This document shows, piece by piece, positions 1 through 7,663 of a stretch of 43,121 bases of DNA (within the stretch, counting starts at the first letter, position 1; the number at the start of each line of letters is the position of its first letter). The position numbers were made by a program, and so were the translations under genes. The notes under the pieces were generated by a model. The model was not told the DNA's origin. It saw only the letters and a list, made by a program, of their open reading frames with translations, and did no database searches. The stretch lies in the NCBI GenBank assembly GCA_964547515.1, contig CAZJOA010000005.1, positions 1 through 43,121 of the forward strand. Direction: 5' to 3'. Origin of the DNA: UBA11524 sp964547515. Lineage in GTDB: Bacteria; Bacillota; Clostridia; Christensenellales; Aristaeellaceae.

Positions 1-321
1 CTCGGCGTTCAGCTGGGGAACCTTGCCTATATCCTTGAGGTACTTGCGGACGGGGTCGTCGATGCTGACACCTTCGGGGGCGGACATATCGGACATGTCC
101 TCCTGCACGGCAGGGGCGGGGGTGGGGGCAGGCTCATTCTCATTGATGACCTCAACGCCCAGTGCTTCGAGGTTTTCCAGCACCTTGTCAAGCTGGTCGG
201 GATCCATGTCCATTTCCATCAGGCGATCCATGATATCCTTGTAGGTCAGGGAACCCTTCGTCTTGCCGTACTCATAAAGCTCATTCAGCTTCGCTTGACG
301 GGCATCAGGTGAAAGCGTCAA
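1..321 (-). CDS. rpoD: RNA polymerase primary sigma factor, N-terminal part (runs off the window)
   Basis: This is the N-terminal 107 codons of the housekeeping sigma factor (SigA/RpoD), which directs core RNA polymerase to most promoters. The frame is open to base 1 and the gene continues outside the window. An acidic helical region 1.1-like segment (LNELYEYGKTKGSLTYKDIM) is followed by a Pro/Ala-rich linker. Then comes the region 1.2 signature DDPVRKYLKDIGKVPQLNAE, which is characteristic of this family. The start is a TTG at 319-321, preceded by AAGGAGA with seven bases between; no ATG fits. It lies about 100 bp after dnaG on the same strand, in the usual Bacillota order dgt-dnaG-rpoD, so it is probably co-transcribed. 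Regions 2 to 4 are not visible here. Confidence 0.93.
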   Translation of the reverse strand, partial: MTLSPDARQAKLNELYEYGKTKGSLTYKDIMDRLMEMDMDPDQLDKVLENLEALGVEVINENEPAPTPAPAVQEDMSDMSAPEGVSIDDPVRKYLKDIGKVPQLNAE

Positions 322-422
322 AGAAATCTCTCCTTCTCAATCGTCAGCAGGCCGACGCCTTATCGGACCTGCACGCCGGGGAATGCGCCGGCGCTTTGTC
401 TATATAAACAAGCCCTGAAGCA

Positions 423-2240
423 TCAGGGGTTGCGTGCGCTGTGTCTGCTGAGCTGTGCGGACAGCTGCTGTGCCCGCTGGAGCGCGGCGATGCGGTCATT
501 GCCCGTCAGGGTGGGGAGGGTGGCCTCCAGGGCGGTCAGCTCGGCGCGGCTGCGCTTTTCGCGGTTGCGCGCCAGGCAGTCCTTCGCCATGCGGATCAGC
601 TGATCGGTGTCCTCCGCCGGGGGTGTCAGCAGCAGATGCGATACCCTCGCGCGGGTCGCCTCTTCGGACTGCTCTTCCGCCAGACTGGCAGCGGACGCAC
701 CCTCGCAAAGGCTCAGGTACAGGTTGCGCAGCAGCGGATCGTGGAAGTCCTCCTCGGTGGCGATGTCGGTGGGGATGCGTCCCGTGCCGAAAATGGAGAT
801 CAGCAGCTCCTCATCGCGCACCTCATCAGTGGCGGCAGGGGAATTCCGGTTGGGGGAGAAGCGCTGCTTCGCGATGGGGGAGGAAGGCGTGGGGGGCTTG
901 CCTACCGCCGGTGCATCAATGCCGATCTGTGCCAGAAGCACGTCCCGGTTGAAGCCGGTCTGGAGCACCAGCTCCTGCAAATAGACCTCGCGCTCCACGG
1001 GCTCGAGCTTGCGGAGGATGCCCGCGCAGGCCTTGGCGTATTCGGCGCGTCCTTCCACGGTGGACAGGTCGTGTTCGGCGCGCAGCCGTCCCATGCGGTA
1101 GCTCTCGGGGGTCAGCGCGGGGAGCTTCTCGAAGCCCTCCAGACCATCGCGGCGGATGAACTCATCGGGGTCGAGCTTGTCCGGGAACTGGAGGACACGC
1201 GCGGGGACATCGGCCTCCTCGAGGATGGTCAGCCCCTTCAGGATGGCGTTCTGACCGGCGCTGTCGCCGTCGTAGCTCAGATACACCATGGGGGCGAAGC
1301 GCTTGAGGAGCTTGGCCTGTTCGGGGGTGAGGGCCGTGCCGAGGGTGGCGCAGACACCGGTCACGCCGAACTGTGTCAGCGAGACCACGTCCATATAGCC
1401 CTCCACGAGGATGACCCGCTGGAGGTGGCGCTCCTTGCGCAGGAGATTGGCGGCATACACGCCCAGACGCTTGTTGAACACGGGCGTATCGGACGTGTTG
1501 AGATACTTGGGCATGGCGCTGCCCAGGGCACGTCCGCCAAAGGCAAGAACATTGCCGTATTGGTCGATGATGGGGAAGATGGCGCGCTCGCGGAACATGT
1601 CAAAGGCGCGGCGGGGCTTGGCGGGGCGTTCCTCGCCCGTGTCGGGATCGACGTGGGCAGGCTCGGCCTCTTTGATGATCGTCAGTCCGGCCAGATGCAG
1701 CTCCTCCAGGGAGAAGCCCTTGTCCTGCAGGTATTTCGTCAGCGTGTCCCACCCGGCAGGAGCAGCGCCCAGGCCGAATTTGCGGATGACGCTATCGGTC
1801 AGTCCGCGGCGCTTGAGATAGTCCAGAACGGCCTGTCCCTGGGGGGTGAAGAGCGTCTGGTGGAAGAACCGCGCGGCCTCCTTGTTGGCCTCCAGGAGGC
1901 GGTCACGCTGGGTGCGGCGGCGCTGATAGTCCGGATCTTCCTCCATGGCGGGGAGGGGCATGTGCAGCTGATCGGCCAGATGCTTCACGGCCTCGGGGAA
2001 CTCCAGCCGCTCGATGTCCATCACGAATTGGATGACGCTGCCCCCGGCCTTGCAGCCGAAGCAGTAGTACATCTGCCTTTCCTGATCCACGGAGAAGGAC
2101 GCAGTCTTCTCACCGTGGAAGGGGCACAGCCCCCAATAGCGATGGCCGTTGCGTTTCAGGGGGACATATTGGCTGACGACCTGCACGATGTCCGCGCGGG
2201 AGCGCAGTTCATCAAGCCATGCGGCAGGGAATCTCGCCAT
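423..2240 (-). CDS. dnaG: DNA primase DnaG
   Basis: DnaG synthesises the RNA primers used at the replication fork. The 605-residue product has the usual length. The N-terminal CHC2 zinc-binding domain shows C39, H42, C60 and C63 (CPFH and CFGC). The TOPRIM catalytic core follows, with the acidic residue E280 in VILVEGYMD and the metal-binding pair D324/D326 in YDGDSAG. The C-terminal third is variable, as expected for the helicase-interaction domain. The start ATG at 2238-2240 has GGAAGGGCGGTG upstream. It sits between dgt and rpoD on the same strand, a replication/transcription operon conserved in Bacillota. Identification is secure. Confidence 0.97.
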   Translation of the reverse strand: MARFPAAWLDELRSRADIVQVVSQYVPLKRNGHRYWGLCPFHGEKTASFSVDQERQMYYCFGCKAGGSVIQFVMDIERLEFPEAVKHLADQLHMPLPAMEEDPDYQRRRTQRDRLLEANKEAARFFHQTLFTPQGQAVLDYLKRRGLTDSVIRKFGLGAAPAGWDTLTKYLQDKGFSLEELHLAGLTIIKEAEPAHVDPDTGEERPAKPRRAFDMFRERAIFPIIDQYGNVLAFGGRALGSAMPKYLNTSDTPVFNKRLGVYAANLLRKERHLQRVILVEGYMDVVSLTQFGVTGVCATLGTALTPEQAKLLKRFAPMVYLSYDGDSAGQNAILKGLTILEEADVPARVLQFPDKLDPDEFIRRDGLEGFEKLPALTPESYRMGRLRAEHDLSTVEGRAEYAKACAGILRKLEPVEREVYLQELVLQTGFNRDVLLAQIGIDAPAVGKPPTPSSPIAKQRFSPNRNSPAATDEVRDEELLISIFGTGRIPTDIATEEDFHDPLLRNLYLSLCEGASAASLAEEQSEEATRARVSHLLLTPPAEDTDQLIRMAKDCLARNREKRSRAELTALEATLPTLTGNDRIAALQRAQQLSAQLSRHSARNP

Positions 2241-2366
2241 GCTGTGTCACCGCCCTTCCGTCGTTCGTCCCATGGGCGGTGCAAACCGCTCTGCCGATCC
2301 ATCACGAAACGTAATTCGCCATGTTCTCGCTTTTTCCTGCTTGAATAAGCAAGTGGATTTTGGTTT

Positions 2367-2398
2367 GTTCTGTGAAAATGCATTTTCTCTGTCAGAAC
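2367..2398 (-). promoter_or_regulatory. Nested inverted repeat at the dgt stop, upstream of dnaG
   Basis: A perfect 14-base palindrome, GAAAATGCATTTTC (2374-2387), lies inside outer arms GTTCTG (2367-2372) and CAGAAC (2393-2398). The outer right arm overlaps the dgt stop codon. No T-tract follows on the minus strand, so a simple terminator is unlikely. It could be a protein-binding site or an RNA processing hairpin within the dgt-dnaG mRNA. The sequence is certain; the function is unknown. Confidence 0.4.
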
Positions 2399-3396
2399 AG
2401 GGCAAAACCGGCAGGCACGAAGAGCTTCTGATACTGCCTGATGGCGTATCGGTCGGTCATGCAGGAGAGGAAATCGCACACGGCGCGTGCGGTGCCCTCG
2501 CGGTAGCCGATCAGGACAAACTCCTCGGGCATTTCGCCTGGATGCTCGCTGTAATAGCGGAACAGCCCCTTCATGACGTGGTCGCAGCGGCTCTCCTCGG
2601 CGGCGCGCCATTCGTCGCGGTAGACCTTTTCGAACATGAACTCGCGCAGGCCGTCCATGGCGCTCTGCATCAGCGGGGACATGGTCAGGTGCTCGGTGTC
2701 CTGACTGCTGTCCACCACATCGGCGATCATGCTGTTGATCCTTTCGCCGTGGGTCGCGCCCAGCACCTTCAGGCAGTCCATCGGCAGCTCAAAGGGCTTG
2801 AGCACACCGCCGCGCAGTGCGTCATCTAGATCGTGATTGAGGTAGGCGATGCGATCCGCCCGGCGGACGCATTCCCCCTCCAGCGTGGCGGGGAACTGCT
2901 TGCCGGAGTGGCAGAGGATGCCGTCGCGCACCTCCCAGGTGAGGTTCAGGCCCTTGCCGTCGTTCTCCAGCACATCCGCCACGCGCAGGGACTGCTCATT
3001 GTGGCGGAAGCCCTCGGGCATGGTGTCGTCCAGGGAGCGTTCGCCGATGTGGCCGAAGGGGGTGTGTCCCAGATCATGCCCCAGGGCGATGGCCTCGGCG
3101 AGATCCTCGTTCAGGCGAAGGCATCGGGCGATGGTGCGGGCGATCTGCGCGACCTCCAGCGTGTGGGTCAGGCGCGTGCGGTAGTGGTCGCCCTCGGGGG
3201 CAAGGAAGACCTGCGTTTTGTATTTCAGGCGGCGGAAGGCCTTGCAGTGGAGGATGCGATCCCGATCCCGCTGATAGCAGGTGCGCATGGGGCAGGGGTC
3301 AGCCGGACGTTCGCGCCCGCGGGAATGAAGCGCCTTGGCCGCCCTGTCGGACAGGCGGATGAGCTCTTCCTGTTCAAGCTGTTCACGGATGGTCAT
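2392..3396 (-). CDS. dgt: dGTP triphosphohydrolase-like HD-domain protein
   Basis: This is a predicted deoxyguanosinetriphosphate triphosphohydrolase-like protein that removes triphosphate from dNTPs. It belongs to the shorter subgroup, at 334 residues. The HD metal-binding set is visible: H78 in RLTHTLEVAQ, then H107-D108 and H111 in LGHDLGHTPFGH. The N-terminal RDRILHCKAFRRLKYKTQVF segment is typical of the family. The ATG at 3394-3396 follows an excellent GGAGGTGA ribosome site. It is the first gene of the dgt-dnaG-rpoD group, and a palindromic hairpin overlaps its stop codon. The actual substrate preference of such proteins varies and cannot be read from sequence. Confidence 0.92.
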   Translation of the reverse strand: MTIREQLEQEELIRLSDRAAKALHSRGRERPADPCPMRTCYQRDRDRILHCKAFRRLKYKTQVFLAPEGDHYRTRLTHTLEVAQIARTIARCLRLNEDLAEAIALGHDLGHTPFGHIGERSLDDTMPEGFRHNEQSLRVADVLENDGKGLNLTWEVRDGILCHSGKQFPATLEGECVRRADRIAYLNHDLDDALRGGVLKPFELPMDCLKVLGATHGERINSMIADVVDSSQDTEHLTMSPLMQSAMDGLREFMFEKVYRDEWRAAEESRCDHVMKGLFRYYSEHPGEMPEEFVLIGYREGTARAVCDFLSCMTDRYAIRQYQKLFVPAGFALF

Positions 3397-3495
3397 GCTG
3401 TCACCTCCGGTGGGAAGGGTACATGAAACAGCAATGCTGATTTGTTACATATGTTAATACAACGCGCAGCCGCCAAATTCCTTTTTCATCGGACA

Positions 3496-3528
3496 GAAAA
3501 ATTCCGGCAGACTGCAAATCTGCCGGAA
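3496..3528 (-). terminator. Rho-independent terminator of the XRE regulator gene
   Basis: On the minus strand a perfect 10-bp stem, TTCCGGCAGA / TCTGCCGGAA, with a 7-base loop is followed by TTTTT. It lies 13 bases after the stop codon of the repeat-containing regulator and ahead of dgt, so it separates the two transcription units. Confidence 0.9.
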
Positions 3529-3541
3529 AAGGGGGGCACTT

Positions 3542-4483
3542 CTACCGGATGGCCTGTTCGGCGAGCCGGGAGATCTGGTCGTCGCTGAGGAAGGGCAGCA
3601 GCGGGGTGATGGCGCGTTCCTTGCGCACCCAGTCGCACAGGAGCTGATTCAGCTTCTCATTGCTGAGGTAGGGCAGCAGCGGCTGGAGGGACTTGCCCTG
3701 CGCGTCCCAAGTGTCGGCGAGGCTGTCGAATTTTTCGGTGCTCATGAAGGGAAATAGCGGCTGGAGGGACTTGCCCTGTGCGTCCCATGCGTCGGCGAGG
3801 CTGTCGAATTTTTCGGTGCTCATGAAGGGAAATAGCGGCTGGAGGGACTTGCCCTGTGCGTCCCATGCGCCAGCGAGACTGTCGACCTTTGCGGTGCTCA
3901 TGAAGGGCAGCAGCGGCTGGAGGGACTTGCCCTGCGCGTCCCATGCGTCGGCGAGGGTGTCCAGATAGCTCATGCTGGCGAAGGGCAGGCAGCTCGTCAT
4001 GGCGGCATCGTCGCCCGCATCCAGAAAGCGCTGCATCAGCTGATCCACCGCGTCGGTGCTGAGGTAGGGCAGCAGGTCGCTGAGGACGGGCTGTCCGTCG
4101 GGCGTATCCGCAGGCACATCGGGGAGCTCCAGCAGCTTTTCCTCCAGCGCTTCCATCTGATCGGGCTTGAGCAGCGGCGCGGCCTCGGCAATCTCGCTGA
4201 TCTGGACATCATGCGCGGCCAGATAGCTGTCCAGGGTGCCTTCCGCGGCGGAGGAGAGCAGGGGCGCATTCCGCCCGAGCAGCTCGTCGATGCTGATGCT
4301 GAAGCATTCCGCCAGCTCCGGCAGCTTTGCAATGTCCGGCATGGACTGACCGCGTTCCCAGTTGCTCACGGCCTGAAAGCTGACGTTCATCAGGTCAGCC
4401 AGCTCCATCTGCGTCATGTTGTGTGCCTTGCGGTGCCGGGCGATGATCCGCCCGATCTCGTGCATGTTGAAGTAGTTCGACAT
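3542..4483 (-). CDS. XRE-family regulator with seven C-terminal 26-residue repeats
   Basis: This is a 313-residue DNA-binding protein. The N-terminal Cro/C1-type helix-turn-helix spans about residues 8-62 (GRIIARHRKAHNMTQMELAD, then SFQAVSNWERGQSMPDIAKL). A linker of about 60 residues follows. The C-terminal half is a tandem array beginning around residue 115: about seven units of 26 residues, each opening LPFxS or LPYLS. The central units carry WDAQGKSLQPL and differ by only a few residues. The motif pattern suggests short alpha-helical repeats that could form a solenoid sensing or oligomerisation surface. I chose the ATG at 4481-4483 because AAAGGAG precedes it by seven bases; an upstream in-frame ATG has no ribosome site. 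It has its own promoter and terminator. Targets are unknown. Confidence 0.85.
   Translation of the reverse strand: MSNYFNMHEIGRIIARHRKAHNMTQMELADLMNVSFQAVSNWERGQSMPDIAKLPELAECFSISIDELLGRNAPLLSSAAEGTLDSYLAAHDVQISEIAEAAPLLKPDQMEALEEKLLELPDVPADTPDGQPVLSDLLPYLSTDAVDQLMQRFLDAGDDAAMTSCLPFASMSYLDTLADAWDAQGKSLQPLLPFMSTAKVDSLAGAWDAQGKSLQPLFPFMSTEKFDSLADAWDAQGKSLQPLFPFMSTEKFDSLADTWDAQGKSLQPLLPYLSNEKLNQLLCDWVRKERAITPLLPFLSDDQISRLAEQAIR
3620..3980 (-). repeat. 78-bp in-frame tandem repeats in the regulator gene
   Basis: The DNA encoding WDAQGKSLQPL-LPFMS units repeats with a 78-bp period. The copies around 3730-3800 and 3808-3878 are almost identical, and the flanking copies diverge progressively. Because the period is a multiple of three, copy-number change would keep the frame. 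Boundaries are approximate. Confidence 0.8.
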
Positions 4484-4522
4484 AGGTGTGCTCCTTTGCG
4501 TTTTGTTCACCGGTGCATCGCC

Positions 4523-4551
4523 ATGATAGCCGATGTGCGGGGAAATGTCCA
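4523..4551 (-). promoter_or_regulatory. Sigma-A promoter of the XRE regulator gene
   Basis: On the minus strand, TGGACA and TATCAT are separated by 17 bases. Each hexamer matches five of six consensus positions. It ends 39 bases before the chosen ATG. Confidence 0.7.
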
Positions 4552-4593
4552 TCAAGCGGTGATCGAATGCGGCTCAAGCGCTGCTCGAATGGC

Positions 4594-4637
4594 AAAGAAA
4601 TGCCCTCCGCCGCAGGATCGGGCTGCTGACGGAAGGC
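4594..4637 (-). terminator. Likely terminator after the ROK kinase
   Basis: On the minus strand an imperfect stem pairs TGCC-TTCCG...GCAG with CTGC...CGGAG-GGCA and is followed by TTTCTTT. It begins a few bases after the ROK kinase stop codon. The mismatches make it weaker than the other terminators in the window. Confidence 0.6.
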
Positions 4638-4644
4638 AAGGGGC

Positions 4645-5589
4645 TTATTTGCCCAGCATGGCCGCGCCGACGATCCCGGCATCCGGGCCGAGCTTGGCCA
4701 GCTCAATACGGGAATGGGGCAGGGTCTTGTACAGGCAGTACTTGGCCGTTTCGGCGCGTACCGCATCCAGCAGGAAGCTGCCCGCCTTGGACACGCCGCC
4801 GCCCAGCACGATGACCTCCGGGTCGAAGAAGTTGATGAGGTTGGCCATGGCCTGACCCAGGTTGACGATGTAGCGGTGATAGACCTCACAGGCGACGGGG
4901 TCGTTCTCGCGGGCGGCATCGATGACGATCTTGGCGTTGATCTTGACGGAAGAGCCCTCGGCCATCTTCATGATGAGGCTTTCGGGGTGTTCAGCGACGG
5001 CCTCGCGCGCCATGCGGATGATGGCCGTGGCCGAGCAGTAGCGCTCCAGACAGCCGCGGCTGCCGCAGGTGCAGGGTTCGCCGCCCATGTGGAGGATGGT
5101 GTGGCCGATTTCGCTGCCCACGCCGTGGAAGCCGTTCCAGACCTTGCCGCCGATGATGATGCCTCCGCCCACGCCCGTGCCCAGGGTGACCATGATGGAG
5201 GAGTCCGCCCCGGCGCTGACACCGGCGAGATTCTCCGCCAGCGCGGCGACGGTGGCGTCATTGCCCATGTAGACGGGCTTGTCGATGTGCTTGCGCATTT
5301 CGCCGGCGAAGTCCACATCGACCCAGCCCAGGTTGGTGCAGAAGGGGATGCGACCCGTGCGGGGGTCGACCACGCCGGGGACGCCCGCGCCCAGACTCTT
5401 CACGTCGTCCAGGGTATAGCCGGAGCGATCGAGCGTTTCGAGGGCGCAGTCCGCCATGGCCTTCACCTGATCGGCGAAGGGGATGTCCGTATGGGTGACG
5501 GTGCTGCCCTTGCAGAGGATCTCGCCCATCTCATTGACGACACCGACCTGAATGCCCGTGCCGCCCACGTCAAAACCGATATAAACCAT
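4645..5589 (-). CDS. glcK: ROK-family glucokinase
   Basis: This predicted cytoplasmic ATP-dependent glucokinase of the ROK family (314 residues) phosphorylates glucose to feed glycolysis. The N-terminal phosphate-binding motif IGFDVGGT lies at residues 4-11. An LGTGVGGGIIIGG glycine-rich segment, the substrate-contacting GSEIGH motif and the ROK zinc signature CTCGSRGCLE are present. The start is the second of two nearby ATGs (5587-5589), because GGAGG lies seven bases before it; the upstream ATG would leave only one base of spacing. It lies downstream of hprK on the same strand, a sensible pairing of sugar phosphorylation with catabolite control. Another hexose such as N-acetylmannosamine cannot be excluded, since ROK specificities overlap. 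Confidence 0.9.
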   Translation of the reverse strand: MVYIGFDVGGTGIQVGVVNEMGEILCKGSTVTHTDIPFADQVKAMADCALETLDRSGYTLDDVKSLGAGVPGVVDPRTGRIPFCTNLGWVDVDFAGEMRKHIDKPVYMGNDATVAALAENLAGVSAGADSSIMVTLGTGVGGGIIIGGKVWNGFHGVGSEIGHTILHMGGEPCTCGSRGCLERYCSATAIIRMAREAVAEHPESLIMKMAEGSSVKINAKIVIDAARENDPVACEVYHRYIVNLGQAMANLINFFDPEVIVLGGGVSKAGSFLLDAVRAETAKYCLYKTLPHSRIELAKLGPDAGIVGAAMLGK

Positions 5590-5689
5590 ATGCATGCCTC
5601 CGTTCCTGGTGGTGTTTCGGGATATGTATTCGTGACAAAAGTGGGGTTTCCTTCATAAATGATTGGCCTGATGACAAAAAAACGGGGAA

Positions 5690-6622
5690 TCATTCCTCTT
5701 CCTGACCGGCGCGCTTGCGGATCATGTCCTGCATGCGCTTGTCCAGCTCCTTGGCGGCGGAATAGCCCATGCGCTTGAGGGAGAGGTTGCGGGCGGCCAC
5801 CTCGATGATGATGGCGATGTTGCGTCCGGGGCGGACGGGCAGCGTCTGACTGGGCACCTTCACCCCGAGGATGGTGGTGTACTCCTCGTGCAGTCCCAGC
5901 CGGTCGTAGGCCTTCCCGGCGACCCATTGCTCCATGTTCATCACCAGGTCGATGGAACGGCTCTGTGCCACGGCGGACACACCGTACATCGTGCGGATGT
6001 CGATGATGCCGATGCCGCGTATCTCCATGAAGTGGCGAACCATCTCGGGGCATTCGCCCACCAGGCGCGTGTCGGACACCTTGCAGATGTCCACCACATC
6101 GTCGGCGACGAGCTGATGACCGCGGCGCACCAGCTCCAGCGCGGCCTCGGATTTGCCCACGCCGCTCTCGCCCGTCAGCAGTACGCCAATGCCGTCCACC
6201 GACACCAGCACGCCATGGCGTGTCGCCCGGGGCGCAAGGCAGCGGTTCAGGTAGGTGATGGCGGCGAAGGTGAACTTGGTCGTCAGCATGTCCGTCTGAT
6301 AGACCGCCACATCATGTCGGGCGGCGATCTCCAGCAGGGTCTCCGGCGGACGCATCCCCCGGCAGATGATGACGCAGGGGATGTCGAAGGAGAAGTACTC
6401 CTCCAGCATGCTCTGCTGCTTCTCCACCGGCTGTTCCTCCAGATAGGTCATTTCGACCTTGCCGATGACCTGGGGGCGCTCGAAGGCGAAATACTCATAG
6501 AAGCCGCAGAACTGCATGCCGGGGCGGTTCAGGTCGGCGGTGCGGATGTCCCATTCCGTCCTGGTGGACGGCGAAAGCAGTGTCAGCTGCAATGCGCGTT
6601 GAAAATCAGCGGCCTGGATCAT
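5690..6622 (-). CDS. hprK: HPr kinase/phosphorylase
   Basis: HprK phosphorylates and dephosphorylates Ser46 of HPr, setting carbon catabolite repression in low-GC Gram-positive relatives. The 310-residue length is typical. The N-terminal regulatory domain is followed by the conserved H136 (RHGVLV), the Walker A GESGVGKS at 151-158, VADDVV at 172-177, and the family signature EIRGIGIIDIRTMYG. The start ATG at 6620-6622 follows GGAGG by six bases; an upstream extension has no ribosome site. It begins 13 bases after the HAD phosphatase gene and is followed by the glucokinase gene, so the three probably share the promoter at 7510-7538. Confidence 0.97.
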   Translation of the reverse strand: MIQAADFQRALQLTLLSPSTRTEWDIRTADLNRPGMQFCGFYEYFAFERPQVIGKVEMTYLEEQPVEKQQSMLEEYFSFDIPCVIICRGMRPPETLLEIAARHDVAVYQTDMLTTKFTFAAITYLNRCLAPRATRHGVLVSVDGIGVLLTGESGVGKSEAALELVRRGHQLVADDVVDICKVSDTRLVGECPEMVRHFMEIRGIGIIDIRTMYGVSAVAQSRSIDLVMNMEQWVAGKAYDRLGLHEEYTTILGVKVPSQTLPVRPGRNIAIIIEVAARNLSLKRMGYSAAKELDKRMQDMIRKRAGQEEE

Positions 6623-6635
6623 GGTGTGCCTCCAT

Positions 6636-7469
6636 TCATGTATGCTGGGAAAGAACGTGCTCCTCGATGTAGCAGGCGACACCGTCCTCGTCGTTGGTGC
6701 GGCAGACGGGGAAGCCCAGCGCCTTCACGTCCGCCCGGGCATTGCCCATGGCCACGCCCGTCCCGGCCGCCTCCAGCATGGACACGTCGTTCAGGCTGTC
6801 GCCGAAGGTCAGCAGCTCCTCCATGCGGAAGCCGAAGTGCTCCGCGCACCACTTCAGCGCATTGCCCTTGGTCGCCGCGAGGGGATTGCACTCCAGGAAG
6901 TAGGGCTTGGAGCAGGTCAGCGTGGCGCGTCCGGCGAAGAGCGTGCGCGCTTCCTCCAGAAGGGAGGCGATGCGCTCCGGCTCGTCCATCATCAGCAGCT
7001 TCGTGACCGGCTGACGGATGAAGGTGGTCAGGTCGTCCACGAATTCCCCTTGCAGCGACGAGGACTGCGCATAGGACACGGCGTACTCGTTGTCGATGCT
7101 GTAGAAGAAGCGATCCGGCGTGTAGGTCTGGCAGTACACGCCGCGTTCGGCGGCGAAGCGTGCCACCTCATGCGCCAGGGGCACGGGCAGCAGCTCCTGC
7201 ATCAGCAGAGGACAATCCGCCCCGCGCGGGATGGCGGGATCGGCGGGAATGCCCCATACGTCTGCGCCGTTGCAGGCGACAAAGGCAGATGCACAGCCGA
7301 TGCGCCGCACCGCCGGGAGCATGCTGTCCCTTGTGCGGCCGGATGCGGGCAGGATCACGATGCCCTGCGACGCAGCGCGGTGGAGGGTATGCACCGTGCG
7401 GTCGGATACGGTCAGGTCGGAGCGCAGGAGCGTGTCATCCAGATCAAAGGCAATGGCGCGAATGGGCAT
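6636..7469 (-). CDS. Cof-type HAD-superfamily sugar-phosphate phosphatase
   Basis: This is a 277-residue Cof/YkrA-type haloacid dehalogenase hydrolase. Such enzymes dephosphorylate sugar phosphates, flavin mononucleotide or related metabolites. Motif I is FDLDDTLL, with catalytic aspartates at residues 9 and 11. Motif II is the PASGRT segment. A large cap domain follows, then a lysine (TKGNALKW) and motif IV GDSLNDVSMLEAAG. The ATG at 7467-7469 follows GGAGG by seven bases, ruling out the longer upstream reading. It is the first gene of the hprK group. The substrate cannot be deduced; the carbon-control neighbourhood suggests a sugar phosphate. Confidence 0.9.
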   Translation of the reverse strand: MPIRAIAFDLDDTLLRSDLTVSDRTVHTLHRAASQGIVILPASGRTRDSMLPAVRRIGCASAFVACNGADVWGIPADPAIPRGADCPLLMQELLPVPLAHEVARFAAERGVYCQTYTPDRFFYSIDNEYAVSYAQSSSLQGEFVDDLTTFIRQPVTKLLMMDEPERIASLLEEARTLFAGRATLTCSKPYFLECNPLAATKGNALKWCAEHFGFRMEELLTFGDSLNDVSMLEAAGTGVAMGNARADVKALGFPVCRTNDEDGVACYIEEHVLSQHT

Positions 7470-7509
7470 AGGGCGGCCTCCGTCAGCTGCTGCTGTGTAT
7501 TCTGGCAGC

Positions 7510-7538
7510 ATTATAGCAGAAAACCCGCCGAAACGCAA
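7510..7538 (-). promoter_or_regulatory. Sigma-A promoter of the HAD-hprK-glcK group
   Basis: On the minus strand a perfect TATAAT -10 is preceded, with a 17-base spacer, by TTGCGT. The -10 hexamer ends 40 bases before the HAD gene start codon. The divergent GH3 gene shares this intergenic region; its own promoter is not clear to me. Confidence 0.75.
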
Positions 7539-7663
7539 TACGCGACAAATTATGAGGATAAGGGGGCAAATAATTATCATTCTGATGGCAGGATTTCGCA
7601 GGGGAAAGGGGGAATATATACCGCAATGATTCTGTCCGGTATCGGAAGGAGAGTATCTGCAAG

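Noticed and set aside
374..393. CGCCGG/CCGGCG hairpin between dnaG and rpoD as a terminator
   Set aside because: No T-tract follows on the minus strand and the genes are expected to be co-transcribed; the short GC hairpin could be chance.
441..2348. A 635-codon open frame opposite dnaG
   Set aside because: It is a GC-rich antisense shadow of dnaG; no ribosome site and Gly/Ala/Leu/Gln-rich composition without recognisable motifs.
3620..3980. Possible CRISPR-like or non-coding repeats
   Set aside because: The 78-bp units have no unique spacers and are an in-frame part of the XRE regulator gene.
7540..7663. A catabolite-responsive cre site before the GH3 gene
   Set aside because: I looked for a WTGNAANCGNWNNCW-like sequence and found none; only A/T-rich stretches and a poor TATATA -10 candidate are present.
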